Origin: Candidatus Nanopelagicaceae bacterium
GTDB lineage: Bacteria > Actinomycetota > Actinomycetes > Nanopelagicales > Nanopelagicaceae
DNA: 38,837 nt
Direction of reading: 5' to 3'
Assembly (NCBI GenBank): GCA_009691185.1
Contig: SHVD01000003.1
Coordinates: 1 to 38,837 of the forward strand
The translations under genes were made by a program, and so were the position numbers. The notes under the pieces were generated by a model. It ran no database searches and had not been told where the DNA came from. It saw only the letters and a list, made by a program, of their open reading frames with translations. This document shows positions 17,445 to 28,568 of this stretch, in pieces; position 1 is the first letter of the stretch, and each line of letters starts with the position of its first letter.

Positions 17445-19320
17445 CATCACTTGCTACTACGCTGCTATGCCAGGTTACTAGCGAGCGCGCAATATTCTGA
17501 ACTGTAATTCCAAGGTCTTCTAGAATCTCAGCACGCTTGGCGTGCTCCAAAAATTCAAGTGGCAAGCCAATTGAGTGCACCGGCACATTTAATTGCGCAT
17601 CTCTAAACATCTCTGAAATGGTGCTGGCAATTCCACCATGCTTAATTCCATCCTCTAGCACAACAACATTTTTATATCGCTGGGCCATAGTGATTAAGGA
17701 TTTAGGCAAGGGCTTAACCCACCTTGGATCAATTACAGTTACTCCTACGCCTTCACGATAAGTCTGTGCGGCAGCTTCTACCGCAATTGCAGCGAAGGCT
17801 CCAACGCTGACCAACAAAACATCTGCGCTCTCACCACGATATAAAACATCGATGCCATCGCGTCGCTCAAAAGCTGGAATATCTGGATTTACCACACCTT
17901 TGGGAAAGCGGATCAGCGAAGGGGCATCTGCAATATCTAATGCCTCACGCAATGTCTCCTTTATTCGCTGGCCATCACGAGGGGCAGCAACATGCAAAGT
18001 TGGCACTATTCCAGTGAGGGCTAAATCCCACATTCCATTATGTGATGGTCCATCATCACCGGTAACACCTGCTCGGTCCAAAACAAAAGTAACACCGGCT
18101 TTATGCAGCGCCACATCAAGTAGTAACTGATCAAATGCTCGATTTAAAAATGTGGAGTAAACCGCCACTACGGGATGAAGGCCAGCGAATGCCATTCCTG
18201 CCGCAGAGGTAGCTGCGTGTTGTTCAGCAATCCCCACATCAAAGGTTCTATCTGGATACGCCTTTTCAAATTTGTCTAACCCAGTTGGTCCCATCATGGC
18301 AGCGGTAATCGCTACAACATCATCTCTTTCGCTACCAATTTTTACTAACTCTTCAGAGAAAATGCTGGTCCAACTCTTGCCCGCCTTGCTAAGTGGCTGC
18401 CCCGTCTCAATATCAACTACTCCAACTGCATGAAACTTCTCTGCTTCATCATTAATTGCTGGAGCATGCCCACGACCTTTTTCGGTTATCACATGGACTA
18501 AAACTGGTCTGCCAAAATCTTTAGCTATCTTTAAGGCTTTTTCGATTGCACCAATATCATGGCCATCAACTGGGCCAAAGTATTTAAGCCCAAGATCCTC
18601 AAACATTCCTTGCGGGGCGATGATATCTTTGATTCCCTTTTTTACTCCATGCAAGGTTTCATATATTGGCCCTCCCACAACTGGCGTCTTTTCAAGCACC
18701 CCTTTGCCCCAATCCAAAAACTTCTCATAGCCACTGGTAGTTCTAAGGGTGGATAAATATGTTGCTAGCCCGCCGATTGTCGGTGAGTAGGATCTTTCGT
18801 TATCATTGACAATAATTACTAACTTTTCTTTTTCACTTGTTGAAACATTGTTTAATGCCTCCCAGCTCATACCACCAGTTAATGCACCGTCACCAACCAC
18901 ACAAACTACAGTACGATCTTTTTGATTGGTCAATGAAAATCCTTTGGCAATACCATCACTCCAAGACAGGGCGGTTGAGGCGTGGGAGTTCTCCACCACA
19001 TCATGTTCACTCTCGCTTCTATTTGGATAACCGGCTGCGCCACCTCTTTGACGAAGTTTGGCAAAACTAGCCATACGTCCAGTTAGTAATTTATGGACAT
19101 AGCTTTGATGTCCAGTATCAAAAACAATTACATCTTTTGGTGATTTAAATACTCGATGAATGGCAATTGTTAACTCAACTACACCAAGATTTGGTCCAAG
19201 GTGCCCACCAGTCTTTGAAACTTGTTCAATTAGAAAGGTACGTATTTCTGATGATAATTGACTTAACTGCTCAACTGAAAGCCCTTTGAGATCATCTGGG
19301 GATTTAATCTGCTCCAACAT
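17386..19320 (-). CDS. dxs: 1-deoxy-D-xylulose-5-phosphate synthase
   Basis: [72 protein letters not shown]. Confidence 0.96.
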   Translation of the reverse strand: MLEQIKSPDDLKGLSVEQLSQLSSEIRTFLIEQVSKTGGHLGPNLGVVELTIAIHRVFKSPKDVIVFDTGHQSYVHKLLTGRMASFAKLRQRGGAAGYPNRSESEHDVVENSHASTALSWSDGIAKGFSLTNQKDRTVVCVVGDGALTGGMSWEALNNVSTSEKEKLVIIVNDNERSYSPTIGGLATYLSTLRTTSGYEKFLDWGKGVLEKTPVVGGPIYETLHGVKKGIKDIIAPQGMFEDLGLKYFGPVDGHDIGAIEKALKIAKDFGRPVLVHVITEKGRGHAPAINDEAEKFHAVGVVDIETGQPLSKAGKSWTSIFSEELVKIGSERDDVVAITAAMMGPTGLDKFEKAYPDRTFDVGIAEQHAATSAAGMAFAGLHPVVAVYSTFLNRAFDQLLLDVALHKAGVTFVLDRAGVTGDDGPSHNGMWDLALTGIVPTLHVAAPRDGQRIKETLREALDIADAPSLIRFPKGVVNPDIPAFERRDGIDVLYRGESADVLLVSVGAFAAIAVEAAAQTYREGVGVTVIDPRWVKPLPKSLITMAQRYKNVVVLEDGIKHGGIASTISEMFRDAQLNVPVHSIGLPLEFLEHAKRAEILEDLGITVQNIARSLVTWHSSVVASDAKEEMQLPADENERRKPLR

Positions 19321-19357
19321 GGGTATAGTTTAAAGGGTACTTACTTATTTTTACGAT

Positions 19358-22018
19358 CTACTTGCTTAATAATGAGCGTAATACGTACTGCATAATCCCG
19401 CCGTGGCGATAGTAATCTGCCTCACCTGGAGTATCAATCCGCAATTTTGCCTTAAATTTCTTCTCCCCAGCTATCACCTCAACCTCTTTCGGGGTTTGAC
19501 CATTATTTAATTGATCAACACCGGTAATAGTAAATACCTCACTGCCATCTAATCCAAGAGTGGCGGTACTTTGACCATCTAAGAATTGCAATGGCAACAC
19601 TCCCATACCAATCAAATTAGATCTGTGAATTCTTTCAAATGATTCTGCGATTACTGCGCGAACACCAAGCAATGCAGTTCCCTTTGCTGCCCAATCTCGG
19701 GAGGAGCCAGAGCCGTACTCTTTTCCAGCTAAAACCACCAGCGGTACATTGGCATTGATGTAAGCACAGGATGCATCATAAATTGTTGTTTGCTCACCAT
19801 TTGCTAGGAAGTTTTTAGTAAAACCACCTTCAACACCGTTGAGTAATAAGTTTTTAAGTCGAATGTTGGCAAAGGTGCCGCGGATCATTACCTCATGATT
19901 TCCACGTCTTGATCCATAGGAGTTGAAATCTGCTCGATCAATTCCATGTTTAGCTAAGTATTTTCCAGCAGGTGAATCAACCTTGATATTTCCAGCAGGT
20001 GAAATGTGATCTGTTGTCACTGAATCACCAAGCACTACTAATACTCGAGCACCTGCGATATTTGTAACGGGCTTTGGCTTTGCTGGCATATTATCAAAGT
20101 AGGGCGGTTTTCGAACATAGGTAGATTTAGCATCCCATTCAAAAGTTTTTCCACTTGGAGTATCAAGTGATTTCCATCTTTTATCACCATCAAAAACTGA
20201 TGCGTAATCTTTGATAAACATTTCTGATGAAATTGATTCTCCAACTACCTTATCTATTTCAGCAGTAGTTGGCCAGATATCTTTAAGGAATACCGGCTGA
20301 CCATCACTGCCATTACCAATTGGATCTTTTTCGAAATCATGGTTCATCGAGCCAGTTAGTGCGTAAGCAACCACCAATGGTGGTGAGGCTAGATAATTCA
20401 TCTTTACATCTGGTGAAATTCTTCCCTCAAAATTACGATTTCCAGAAAGTACCGCCGAAACCGCTAAATCATTTTCATTAATTGCCTTGCTGATATCAAC
20501 TGGAAGCGGACCTGAGTTTCCAATACAGGTTACACAACCATATCCAACGAGATTAAAACCCAGCTTTTCCATATAGAAGGTAAGACCTGCTTTATCGTAA
20601 TAATCAGTAACCACCTTTGAGCCAGGGGCTAAAGTCGTCTTTACCCATGGCTTACTGGTCAATCCTTTTTCTACCGCTTTTTTAGCAAGCAAAGCTGCGC
20701 CAATCATTACCGATGGATTTGAAGTATTAGTACACGAGGTAATTGATGCAATCACTACATCACCATTAGTCACTGTTGTTGCTTTGCCATTAACCTTCAC
20801 ATCGATCTTATTTTTGTTTGTTTTATCAGTGAAATAAGTTGGCAGCACACTCTGATACGCACCCTTTGCATCTCGCAGTGAAATACGATCTTGCGGTCGC
20901 TTAGGACCAGCAATTGATGGCACCACAGTTGTCAGATCCAACTCCAGTTTTTCAGAGTATCTAGGTTTTGCAGCTGGATCGTGCCAAAGGCCATTCACTT
21001 TTGCATACTTTTCAACTAACTCTAATTGTTCTGCGGTGCGTCCAGTTAGTTTTAAGTAGCGAATTGTCTCCTCATCAATTGGAAATATCGCACAAGTTGA
21101 TCCATACTCTGGGGACATATTTCCAATAGTTGCGCGATTGGCCATTGGCAAAGCCGAAACTCCTGGACCATAAAACTCAACAAATTTTCCAACTACACCA
21201 TGCTTTCGAAGCATCTGAGTAATGGTTAAAACTAGGTCAGTAGCAGTAGTACCTGTTGGTAATTTTCCATTTAATTTAAAGCCAACTACTTTTGGAATTA
21301 GCATAGATACTGGCTGACCAAGTAATGCCGCCTCTGCTTCAATGCCGCCAACACCCCAACCTAAAACCCCTAATCCATTAACCATGGTGGTGTGAGAATC
21401 GGTGCCAACAACTGTGTCTGGGTATGCTTGCAATGTTCCATTTACAACCCTGTTCATTACTACCCGAGCCAAATACTCAATATTTACTTGGTGAACAATC
21501 CCAGTTCCAGGTGGCACAACTTTAAATTCATCAAATGCACTTTGTCCCCATCGTAAAAAGCGATACCGCTCTTTATTTCGCTGATACTCAATATCAACAT
21601 TCTGCTCAAATGCATCTTTAGTACCAAAAAGATCTGCAATTACTGAGTGATCAATTACCAACTCCGCTGGGGAGAGTGGGTTCACCTTTGCTGGATCCCC
21701 ACCTAGATCTGCTATTGCCTCTCGCATTGTTGCCAGATCAACGATGCATGGCACGCCTGTGAAATCCTGCATAATCACTCGGGCGGGTGTGAATTGAATT
21801 TCGTTATCAGGTTCAGCTGATGGATCCCAGTTTGCGAGTTTTTTTATCTGGTCAGCGGTAATATTTGCGCCATCTTCAGTGCGAAGTAAATTCTCAAGAA
21901 GTATTTTTAAACTAAACGGTAAATCCTTTGCTTCAGCAAAAGCTGTAATATCAAATACTTCATAGGACTCACCTGCTGCTTCTAATGTGGTTTTGGCCTT
22001 AAATGAATTCTTACTCAA
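19358..22018 (-). CDS. acnA: aconitate hydratase A
   Basis: [76 protein letters not shown]. Confidence 0.97.
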   Translation of the reverse strand: MSKNSFKAKTTLEAAGESYEVFDITAFAEAKDLPFSLKILLENLLRTEDGANITADQIKKLANWDPSAEPDNEIQFTPARVIMQDFTGVPCIVDLATMREAIADLGGDPAKVNPLSPAELVIDHSVIADLFGTKDAFEQNVDIEYQRNKERYRFLRWGQSAFDEFKVVPPGTGIVHQVNIEYLARVVMNRVVNGTLQAYPDTVVGTDSHTTMVNGLGVLGWGVGGIEAEAALLGQPVSMLIPKVVGFKLNGKLPTGTTATDLVLTITQMLRKHGVVGKFVEFYGPGVSALPMANRATIGNMSPEYGSTCAIFPIDEETIRYLKLTGRTAEQLELVEKYAKVNGLWHDPAAKPRYSEKLELDLTTVVPSIAGPKRPQDRISLRDAKGAYQSVLPTYFTDKTNKNKIDVKVNGKATTVTNGDVVIASITSCTNTSNPSVMIGAALLAKKAVEKGLTSKPWVKTTLAPGSKVVTDYYDKAGLTFYMEKLGFNLVGYGCVTCIGNSGPLPVDISKAINENDLAVSAVLSGNRNFEGRISPDVKMNYLASPPLVVAYALTGSMNHDFEKDPIGNGSDGQPVFLKDIWPTTAEIDKVVGESISSEMFIKDYASVFDGDKRWKSLDTPSGKTFEWDAKSTYVRKPPYFDNMPAKPKPVTNIAGARVLVVLGDSVTTDHISPAGNIKVDSPAGKYLAKHGIDRADFNSYGSRRGNHEVMIRGTFANIRLKNLLLNGVEGGFTKNFLANGEQTTIYDASCAYINANVPLVVLAGKEYGSGSSRDWAAKGTALLGVRAVIAESFERIHRSNLIGMGVLPLQFLDGQSTATLGLDGSEVFTITGVDQLNNGQTPKEVEVIAGEKKFKAKLRIDTPGEADYYRHGGIMQYVLRSLLSK

Positions 22019-22055
22019 CGCCTTAAACCCCTTTTCACCTATTTCTGAGCTAATC

Positions 22056-23261
22056 CTATCTTGTTACTGGTGAAAAACTAGCCACGCACTCTATGTGCTG
22101 AGTCATTGGAAAAAGATCAAAGGCTTGGATGTGATCCAACTTATAACCACTTTCCACCAAAGTTTTAGCATCTCGGGCCAACGCAGCTGGATCACACGCA
22201 ACATAAAGTATTTTCCTTGGGCCAAATTTAACCATCTGTTTAACTACCACCTCACCAGCACCAGTTCTTGGTGGATCTAGCAGGATCAAATCTGCTCGCT
22301 TAACAATTGGCAACTGCTGGGCAACTAGACCTTGCAAAATTTTAACATTTTGCTTATTTGCAAATATCCGCCTGGCATCTGAAACAGCTGTTTTATCACT
22401 CTCAATTAAGGTGACAAAACCTTGATCACCAACCTCTTTCAGGATTGCTGCTGCAAATAAACCAACGCCTGAGTAAAGATCACAAATGTGATCACTTTTC
22501 TTGATATCAAGTAACGAAATCACCGCTTTAACTAATTCAACTGGCGCAGCCTTATGACTTTGCCAAAAGGTATGTGGTGAAATTTTAAAGGAGTTACCAC
22601 CTACTTGTTCAACAATTTGAGTTGGTCCACTAATGCTTCTGCCTGATCTCATAACAGAAACCTCATTAGTGCTTGAAACGGCAACCTCAACTCGGGCATC
22701 AGATTTCCAACTACGAGTTGCTAGCCCACTAACATCCATTCTGGAATCGGCGATTAAGCAATCTTTAATCTCAATTACATCATTACTTCTAGCTCCAAAA
22801 AAACCAATCTGACCGTTGGCAGAAACGGCAAAATCCATTCGAGTTCGCCAATGCAGGCCATCTGTTGGTTCCACCGCACTCACTTTTAGATCAAACCCAA
22901 TCTGATCTAGATCAATTTTTCCAATTCGTAAAAATTGTTCTTTGACTATGTTCGCTTTAAGTTCCCGCTGCTTTTCAAGTGTTATGTGTTGGAAATCGCA
23001 GCCACCACAGCTACCGGCATACTTACATGGCGGTGAAACCCGATCAGTTGAAGGATTTATTACTTCAATAACATCTGCGTGGGCAATTTTTGCACTAACT
23101 CCAGTAATTTTTATCTTCACTAATTCATCTGTTATGCCGTGGCGGACAAAAATAACTTGACCGTTATAACGTGCGATGAAGTGTCCGCCATGTGCAATCG
23201 GACCAATTTGGACCTCAATTACTTGGCCAATTTTTAACCGCTCCTGAGCGTTCAATTCCAT
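22056..23261 (-). CDS. TrmA/RumA-family class I SAM-dependent RNA (uracil-5-)-methyltransferase
   Basis: TRAM-like N-terminus, [50 protein letters not shown]. Confidence 0.92.
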   Translation of the reverse strand: MELNAQERLKIGQVIEVQIGPIAHGGHFIARYNGQVIFVRHGITDELVKIKITGVSAKIAHADVIEVINPSTDRVSPPCKYAGSCGGCDFQHITLEKQRELKANIVKEQFLRIGKIDLDQIGFDLKVSAVEPTDGLHWRTRMDFAVSANGQIGFFGARSNDVIEIKDCLIADSRMDVSGLATRSWKSDARVEVAVSSTNEVSVMRSGRSISGPTQIVEQVGGNSFKISPHTFWQSHKAAPVELVKAVISLLDIKKSDHICDLYSGVGLFAAAILKEVGDQGFVTLIESDKTAVSDARRIFANKQNVKILQGLVAQQLPIVKRADLILLDPPRTGAGEVVVKQMVKFGPRKILYVACDPAALARDAKTLVESGYKLDHIQAFDLFPMTQHIECVASFSPVTR

Positions 23262-23293
23262 AGGAGTGAGCCTATGGGTGTAAGTTATACTTT

Positions 23294-23959
23294 GTGCACG
23301 TTGTAATTATGGGTTGTGGCCGAGTCGGCTCCACCTTGGCGGTAGATCTACAAAAAGCTGGTCACACCGTTGCGGTGATTGATCAAAACCGAGAAGCCTT
23401 CCGAAGATTAGGTGCTGATTTTAATGGTCGCACAGTTGCCGGAGTTGGCTTTGATCGAGACACACTTTTGGAAGCTGGCATTGAAAAGGCAGATGCATTT
23501 GCTGCCGTATCAAATGGTGATAACTCAAATATTTTAGCTGCTCGTGTAGCCAGAGAGAATTTTGGTGTAAAAAATGTTGTTGCTCGTATTTATGATCCAG
23601 GCCGAGCTGAAATTTATCAACGGCTTGGTATCCCAACTGTAGCAACCGTGCTTTGGACCACCGATCAAATTATGCGAAGACTTACACCAGATGGCACAAA
23701 ATCTGAGTGGCGAGATGCAACTGGAAGTGTGCAATTAGTTGAAGTAAACCTGCATAAGGGTTGGTATGGTGAACCAGTTTTCTTACTTGAGAAAAATACC
23801 GGCGCTAGAGTGGCATTCATAACCCGCTTAGGTGAAGGGCTGCTGCCAGATGAGCACACAGTTCTGCAAGAAGGTGATCTTGTTCATCTACTTATCGGGG
23901 AGAAAAAGATTTCTAATACCGAAAAAACTCTAGCTAAATCACCAGTGGGTGAGAAATGA
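23294..23959 (+). CDS. TrkA-family potassium uptake regulatory protein (first of pair)
   Basis: HVVIMGCGRVGSTLAVDLQKAGHTVAVID Rossmann start; TrkA_N + TrkA_C layout. Confidence 0.92.
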   Translation: MHVVIMGCGRVGSTLAVDLQKAGHTVAVIDQNREAFRRLGADFNGRTVAGVGFDRDTLLEAGIEKADAFAAVSNGDNSNILAARVARENFGVKNVVARIYDPGRAEIYQRLGIPTVATVLWTTDQIMRRLTPDGTKSEWRDATGSVQLVEVNLHKGWYGEPVFLLEKNTGARVAFITRLGEGLLPDEHTVLQEGDLVHLLIGEKKISNTEKTLAKSPVGEK

Positions 23960-24609
23960 GAATCGCAATCGCTGGGGCTGGAAATGTGGGCAGGGCGATT
24001 GCGCGGGAGTTGCTAGAAAACGGCCATCAAGTTCTGCTGATAGATAAGGATCCAGAGGCATTAAAAATGGATTCTGTTCCAAGTGCGGAATGGTTATTAG
24101 CAGATGCCTGTGAAATAACCGCTTTAGATCAAGCCAAGCTGGATAGCTGCCAAGTTTTAGTAGCTGCAACTGGTGATGACAAAGTAAATCTTGTTGCCTC
24201 ACTTTTAGGTAAGACTGAGTACGGCGTGCCAAGAGTGGTTGCTCGAGTTAACCACCCAAAAAATGAATGGATGTTTGACTCTGCCTGGGGTGTTGATGTT
24301 GCAGTTTCTACCCCAAGAATTATCTCTGCCCTGGTGGAGGAGGCGGTAAGTGTTGGCGATGTAGTACGGCTATTTTCCTTTAGAAAAGGTGAGGCAAACT
24401 TAGTGGAGATAACTTTGCCAGATACAGCCGCCTGCTGCGGAAAGACTGTTGGTGAGGTAGTACTTCCAGAGGATGCCAGTATTGCAGCCATTGTTAGAGA
24501 TGGTCATGTGCTGACACCTAAAGATCATGATGTTTTTACTGCAGGTGATGAACTACTTTTTGTGGCATCAGCCAAAGCTGAGGCGCAGTTGAAGGCCTGT
24601 TTTATTTAA
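23956..24609 (+). CDS. TrkA-family potassium uptake regulatory protein (second of pair)
   Basis: RIAIAGAGNVGRAIARELLENGHQVLLIDKD; ATGA overlap with the preceding gene. Confidence 0.92.
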   Translation: MRIAIAGAGNVGRAIARELLENGHQVLLIDKDPEALKMDSVPSAEWLLADACEITALDQAKLDSCQVLVAATGDDKVNLVASLLGKTEYGVPRVVARVNHPKNEWMFDSAWGVDVAVSTPRIISALVEEAVSVGDVVRLFSFRKGEANLVEITLPDTAACCGKTVGEVVLPEDASIAAIVRDGHVLTPKDHDVFTAGDELLFVASAKAEAQLKACFI

Positions 24610-25229
24610 TTTACTTTAGTTGTTGGTGTTTTTCTTAGAATTTGCCAAGTACCCCAAGCGGTTAATATAAATAGTGGATACCCCATAAACAATCTAGCGG
24701 TGCCAAGTGCGTTCACATTTCCACTTTGATAAAGCGGGTATTGAATCAGTAATCTGGCAACAAACATACAAACCCATAACCACCCCGCCTTTATATAAGC
24801 ATTTAATCTAGCTGGATCTTTGCGCCACATTAAGTTCTCTCCCAGAATGGGTCCCAGCGTTAAGCCCAATATTGGCCACTTAATTAAATTAGTAACTGTA
24901 TACATCAATGCATATCCAGCATTTATCCATAATCCAGGCAAATAAAAATCAGCAGCGCTGCCACTTCGCTTGGATATTAATGCACAAATTGCAACTCCAA
25001 TTAATCCAGAAAATGCATGCTGAACAGTTTCTCGCTTCAGCAACCGGATTAGCGTCAAAAAAGTTGATAACCCAACAGCGGCGTAAATGGCAGCATTTAT
25101 TTCTCGACTTGATAAGTTAAAGACAATTAAAAAAACTAAAGCAGGAAGCCCTGAATCTATTAGTCCACGTTTGCCACCTAGTGCGTTAACAACCTTGTCT
25201 TTATCCTCGCTGTGTCCTTCATAACTCAT
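24606..25229 (-). CDS. DUF3159 family membrane protein
   Basis: GGKRGLIDSGLPALVFLIVF..., multi-TM; located between the trkA pair and dut as in other actinobacteria. Confidence 0.85.
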   Translation of the reverse strand: MSYEGHSEDKDKVVNALGGKRGLIDSGLPALVFLIVFNLSSREINAAIYAAVGLSTFLTLIRLLKRETVQHAFSGLIGVAICALISKRSGSAADFYLPGLWINAGYALMYTVTNLIKWPILGLTLGPILGENLMWRKDPARLNAYIKAGWLWVCMFVARLLIQYPLYQSGNVNALGTARLFMGYPLFILTAWGTWQILRKTPTTKVN

Positions 25230-25660
25230 GATCCAGTTGATCCAAACCCACCAGTTGCTCTTTCAGAGTCAGGTAAATCTTTTACCTCAACAAATTCAGC
25301 CCGTTCCACTCTTTGAATTACCAACTGAGCAATTCGGTCTCCTTTTTTAAATGAAACTGGGTTAGTTAAATCATGATTTATCAGAATTACTTGTAGCTCA
25401 CCGCGATATCCAGCATCAACTGTGCCAGGAGTATTAACCATGGATATTCCGTGCTTAATTGCCAACCCTGATCTTGGGTGCACAAGTGCTACATAACCAT
25501 TTGGTAAGGCAATACTAATGCCGGTAGGAACTAACAATCGTTCCCCTGGATTTATTGTGAAATCTATTCGGGTAGCAAGATCTGCTCCTGCATCCCCACC
25601 CTTTGCATATGCAGGCATTGGCATTGTTGGATCAAGACGCTTAATTAATACCTCGGTCAT
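25226..25660 (-). CDS. dut: dUTP diphosphatase
   Basis: GDAGADLATRIDFTINPGERLLVPTGI; HPRSGLAIKHGISMVNTPGTVDAGYRGEL; ERATGGFGSTGS. Confidence 0.97.
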   Translation of the reverse strand: MTEVLIKRLDPTMPMPAYAKGGDAGADLATRIDFTINPGERLLVPTGISIALPNGYVALVHPRSGLAIKHGISMVNTPGTVDAGYRGELQVILINHDLTNPVSFKKGDRIAQLVIQRVERAEFVEVKDLPDSERATGGFGSTGS

Positions 25661-26241
25661 GGATTTATATCAAAATCTGGGTCAACAAATGCCATCAGCT
25701 CTGGGTGCTTGCCCAAATGATCTTTATATTGTTCAGTCAGATTTTTAATAAAATGCTCCATTGGCACTGAAATAAATAATGCTGAGGCCTTCACGGCAAT
25801 CTCACCAGTTGTTGAGTCTAATCGTCCTTCAGCTTGGGTGTAGATCTTTCTACCTGCTTGCCCAGTAATTCTGGCATCAATATAAAGTGTTCTTCCTATC
25901 GGTACTGGTAATAAAAAATCTGTTTCTAATCTGCCGGTGACTGCCGGAGTTCTTATCAACCACATCAACTTGCCTAGCGCTTCATCAAATGCAAGTGAGA
26001 GTAGGCCGCCATGTGCAAGTCCAGGTGCGCCTTGATGATCTTCAGTTACAGTAAATTTTGCAGTTAGATCTAAAGATTCACCCGCAATAGCAATTAGGTG
26101 TAAACCAGTTTTGTGTAATTCACCACAACCAAAGCAATGACCAAAATGTGATGAAATTTGTGAACCAATTGCAGGGGCTTTTGGATGTCTGCTTGGCATG
26201 ACCGCATCTGCAGGTGGAGTGGTGGATGCGATACGGCTCAT
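25657..26241 (-). CDS. PaaI-like hotdog-fold thioesterase
   Basis: HCFGCGELHKTGLHL...QGAPGLAHGGLLSLAFDEALG hotdog pattern. Confidence 0.85.
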   Translation of the reverse strand: MSRIASTTPPADAVMPSRHPKAPAIGSQISSHFGHCFGCGELHKTGLHLIAIAGESLDLTAKFTVTEDHQGAPGLAHGGLLSLAFDEALGKLMWLIRTPAVTGRLETDFLLPVPIGRTLYIDARITGQAGRKIYTQAEGRLDSTTGEIAVKASALFISVPMEHFIKNLTEQYKDHLGKHPELMAFVDPDFDINP

Positions 26242-26264
26242 TGGCAGAGCGTATCCTTTATCTC

Positions 26265-26714
26265 ATGGCTAGATCTAATTCAAAATCTGAATATGCTGAG
26301 CGAATTAATTGGCCGATTTGGCTTTGGGCTCTTTTAGCGGTGATGGTTGGCTCAATTTACCTAACCATTTGGGCTCCATTTGGGCATCTGAGTGCCGCAC
26401 TTATTTCACTACTGATTACTATTTGTTTAATTTATAGCGCGAAAAAAACAGCTCTTGAGATCGTATTGGTTAATGATTGGTTTTACGCCGGAGATGCGAA
26501 GATTCAATGCAAGTACATTAAAAAAGTTAGTGCGTTAGATAAAAAGCATTTTATTAAGTTGCGTGGGCCAGATGCTGATCCAGCAGCATTTAATGCCACA
26601 AGGTTTTGGGTCAATACTGGAGTAAAGGTTGAATTAAATGATAAGAAAGACCCAACTCCTTATTGGTTAGTTTCCAGCAAAAAAGCAAAGCAACTTGCAA
26701 CTAAACTAAATTAA
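26265..26714 (+). CDS. DUF3093 family membrane protein
   Basis: YAERINWPIWLWALLAVMVGSI..., AFNATRFWVNTGVKVELNDKKDPTPYWLVSSKKAKQLA; ATG at 26265 preferred over 26214, which overlaps the divergent gene. Confidence 0.85.
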   Translation: MARSNSKSEYAERINWPIWLWALLAVMVGSIYLTIWAPFGHLSAALISLLITICLIYSAKKTALEIVLVNDWFYAGDAKIQCKYIKKVSALDKKHFIKLRGPDADPAAFNATRFWVNTGVKVELNDKKDPTPYWLVSSKKAKQLATKLN

Positions 26715-27007
26715 TCGCAATCGCTACAAACTGCTTTCAAGCCTTCACCACGGGACTTTTGATTAATATGTTTTACTAAGAAGCAACGAGAGCAGGCGAA
26801 CTCATCCTCTTGTTTTGGTACTACCTTTACCGTTAACTCCTCGCCAGATAAATCAGCACCTGGCAACTCAAGATTTTCTGCGGCTTCAGCCTCGTCAATA
26901 TCAACCTGACCAGATTGTGCGTCCGCTCTTCTAGCTTTTAACTCTTCAAGTGATTCTTCATGTAACTCTTCATCGGTTTTTCTGGGGGTATCGTAATCAG
27001 TTGCCAT
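26711..27007 (-). CDS. DUF4193 family protein
   Basis: MATDYDTPRKTDEE...EDEFACSRCFLVKHINQ...CSDCD. Confidence 0.9.
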   Translation of the reverse strand: MATDYDTPRKTDEELHEESLEELKARRADAQSGQVDIDEAEAAENLELPGADLSGEELTVKVVPKQEDEFACSRCFLVKHINQKSRGEGLKAVCSDCD

Positions 27008-27082
27008 CGCTCACCTCCCTCTACCTACATATAAGTAAAACAAATTCATTTTTCTTTAGAGTAGCTATTACTCCAACTGGGC

Positions 27083-27143
27083 GGATAATCCCCTATAAGA
27101 GATGCATGTGCCTAATCAACGCTAGGCGTGTCGGGATTATTCC
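27083..27143 (-). repeat. nested inverted repeat overlapping the trmD stop codon
   Basis: GGATAATCCC (27083-27092) against GGGATTATTCC (27133-27143), enclosing GCCTA/TAGGC (27110-27114 / 27123-27127). Confidence 0.5.
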
Positions 27144-27838
27144 TCTTTTAATTGCTGGGTTCGACGCTCAGCCTGGGCTTTACGCCATTTAGCAATCTGC
27201 CCATGATTTCCGGAGAGCAAAATTTCTGGAACTGTAAGTCCGCGCCACAATGCTGGCTTTGTGTAATTTGGATACTCAACTAATAACTCCTCTTCATTCC
27301 CAGTAATTGAATGTGACTCCTCCTTTAACGAGTCTGGATTTCCAATCACACCTGCAATCAATCTTGCAGTTGCCTCAATGATCACCATGGCTGCAACCTC
27401 ACCACCACCTAAGACATAATCACCAATAGAAACCTCATGGAGATTGAAATTCTTTTTGCCTGCATAATATTGACCAACTCTGGCATCAATTCCTTCATAC
27501 CTACCGCAGGCAAATACTAAATGCCGCTTTGCAGCAAACTCACTCGCCATTTTTTGATCAAATTTTTTACCAGCTGGAGTCAAAATAATTAAATCTACTT
27601 GATCCTTATCATTAGTTATTTGATCAATAGCACCGCCCCATGGCTCAGCCGACATAACCATTCCCGCACCACCACCATAAGGGGTGTCATCAACCGAATG
27701 GTGAATATCTGTGGTTTGATCACGAAGGTCATGAATATTTATTTGCAACAGACCCTTATCCGCCGCCTTACCCAATAAGGATAATTTCAAGGGTGCTAAG
27801 TACTCTGGAAAGATAGAGATTAGGTCAATTCGTAACAT
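27137..27838 (-). CDS. trmD: tRNA (guanine-N1-)-methyltransferase
   Basis: RIDLISIFPEYL, DDTPYGGGAGMVM, CGRYEGIDARV, SIGDYVLGGGEVAAMVIIEA. Confidence 0.97.
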   Translation of the reverse strand: MLRIDLISIFPEYLAPLKLSLLGKAADKGLLQINIHDLRDQTTDIHHSVDDTPYGGGAGMVMSAEPWGGAIDQITNDKDQVDLIILTPAGKKFDQKMASEFAAKRHLVFACGRYEGIDARVGQYYAGKKNFNLHEVSIGDYVLGGGEVAAMVIIEATARLIAGVIGNPDSLKEESHSITGNEEELLVEYPNYTKPALWRGLTVPEILLSGNHGQIAKWRKAQAERRTQQLKEE

Positions 27839-28325
27839 CTAATAATCCTTCCGGTGGATCTACCACAATTTTCTTAGTTAAAACATCAATTGAAATAATA
27901 ATCTTCTTCACCATTGGAATTAGCACTTTTTTGCCATTTTTAGCAACTGATAATAGATCCTGACCTGGCAACTTAACTATTTCATCTACTTCACCAATTA
28001 ATTCATCACTCTGCAGAAAAACTTGGCAACCTAGTAATTGTTGGTAGTGGTACTCACCTGGTGATAGCGAGGTGATATCTACTTCGGCTGAAATCATCTG
28101 ATCTCTTAGCTCCTCAATTTGGTTTCGATCAACAACGCCATCAAAGGCTAAAAGAAGAATTTGATTGTGCCAACGGGCTGATCGAATTGTTAAATCTTTA
28201 CCATTATCTAAACTGAGTTTAGCGCCTACCTTAAAGCGCAAATCTGGATCATCCGTTTGAACCTGAACTGTTGCTTCACCAAGGACACCATGTGCGCGGC
28301 CAATGCGACCTACGACAAGTTGCAA
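27825..28325 (-). CDS. rimM: ribosome maturation factor RimM
   Basis: VVGRIGRAHGVLGEATVQVQTDDPDLRF; PRC-barrel C-terminus LSVAKNGKKVLIPMV. Confidence 0.95.
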   Translation of the reverse strand: MQLVVGRIGRAHGVLGEATVQVQTDDPDLRFKVGAKLSLDNGKDLTIRSARWHNQILLLAFDGVVDRNQIEELRDQMISAEVDITSLSPGEYHYQQLLGCQVFLQSDELIGEVDEIVKLPGQDLLSVAKNGKKVLIPMVKKIIISIDVLTKKIVVDPPEGLLDVTN

Positions 28326-28326
28326 A

Positions 28327-28566
28327 TTAACGAACCTCGTCTGCCTCGATTAAATCAACTCGAACTGATCGGCCGGCAAGTGCACTCATTACGGTACGAA
28401 GGGCTTTAGCAGTTCGCCCGTTTCGCCCAATTACCTTGCCAATATCATCTGGGTGAACTCGTACTTCAAGAGTTGTTCCACCACGATTATTTTTTTCAGT
28501 GATTACAACCTCAGCTGGGTTATCAACAATACCTTTAACTAAATGTTCTAACGCTTCGTCTATCAT
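28327..28566 (-). CDS. khpA: KH-domain RNA-binding protein KhpA
   Basis: EVRVHPDDIGKVIGRNGRTAKALRTVMSA KH motif; immediately upstream of rimM. Confidence 0.95.
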   Translation of the reverse strand: MIDEALEHLVKGIVDNPAEVVITEKNNRGGTTLEVRVHPDDIGKVIGRNGRTAKALRTVMSALAGRSVRVDLIEADEVR

Positions 28567-28568
28567 CG

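Noticed and set aside
23421-24491. Five minus-strand ORFs across the TrkA pair
   Set aside because: No domain signal, mutually overlapping, while both TrkA frames carry Rossmann motifs.
26950-27192. Plus-strand 80-aa ORF in the DUF4193/trmD gap
   Set aside because: Overlaps coding ends on both sides, composition not protein-like for this genome, no motif.
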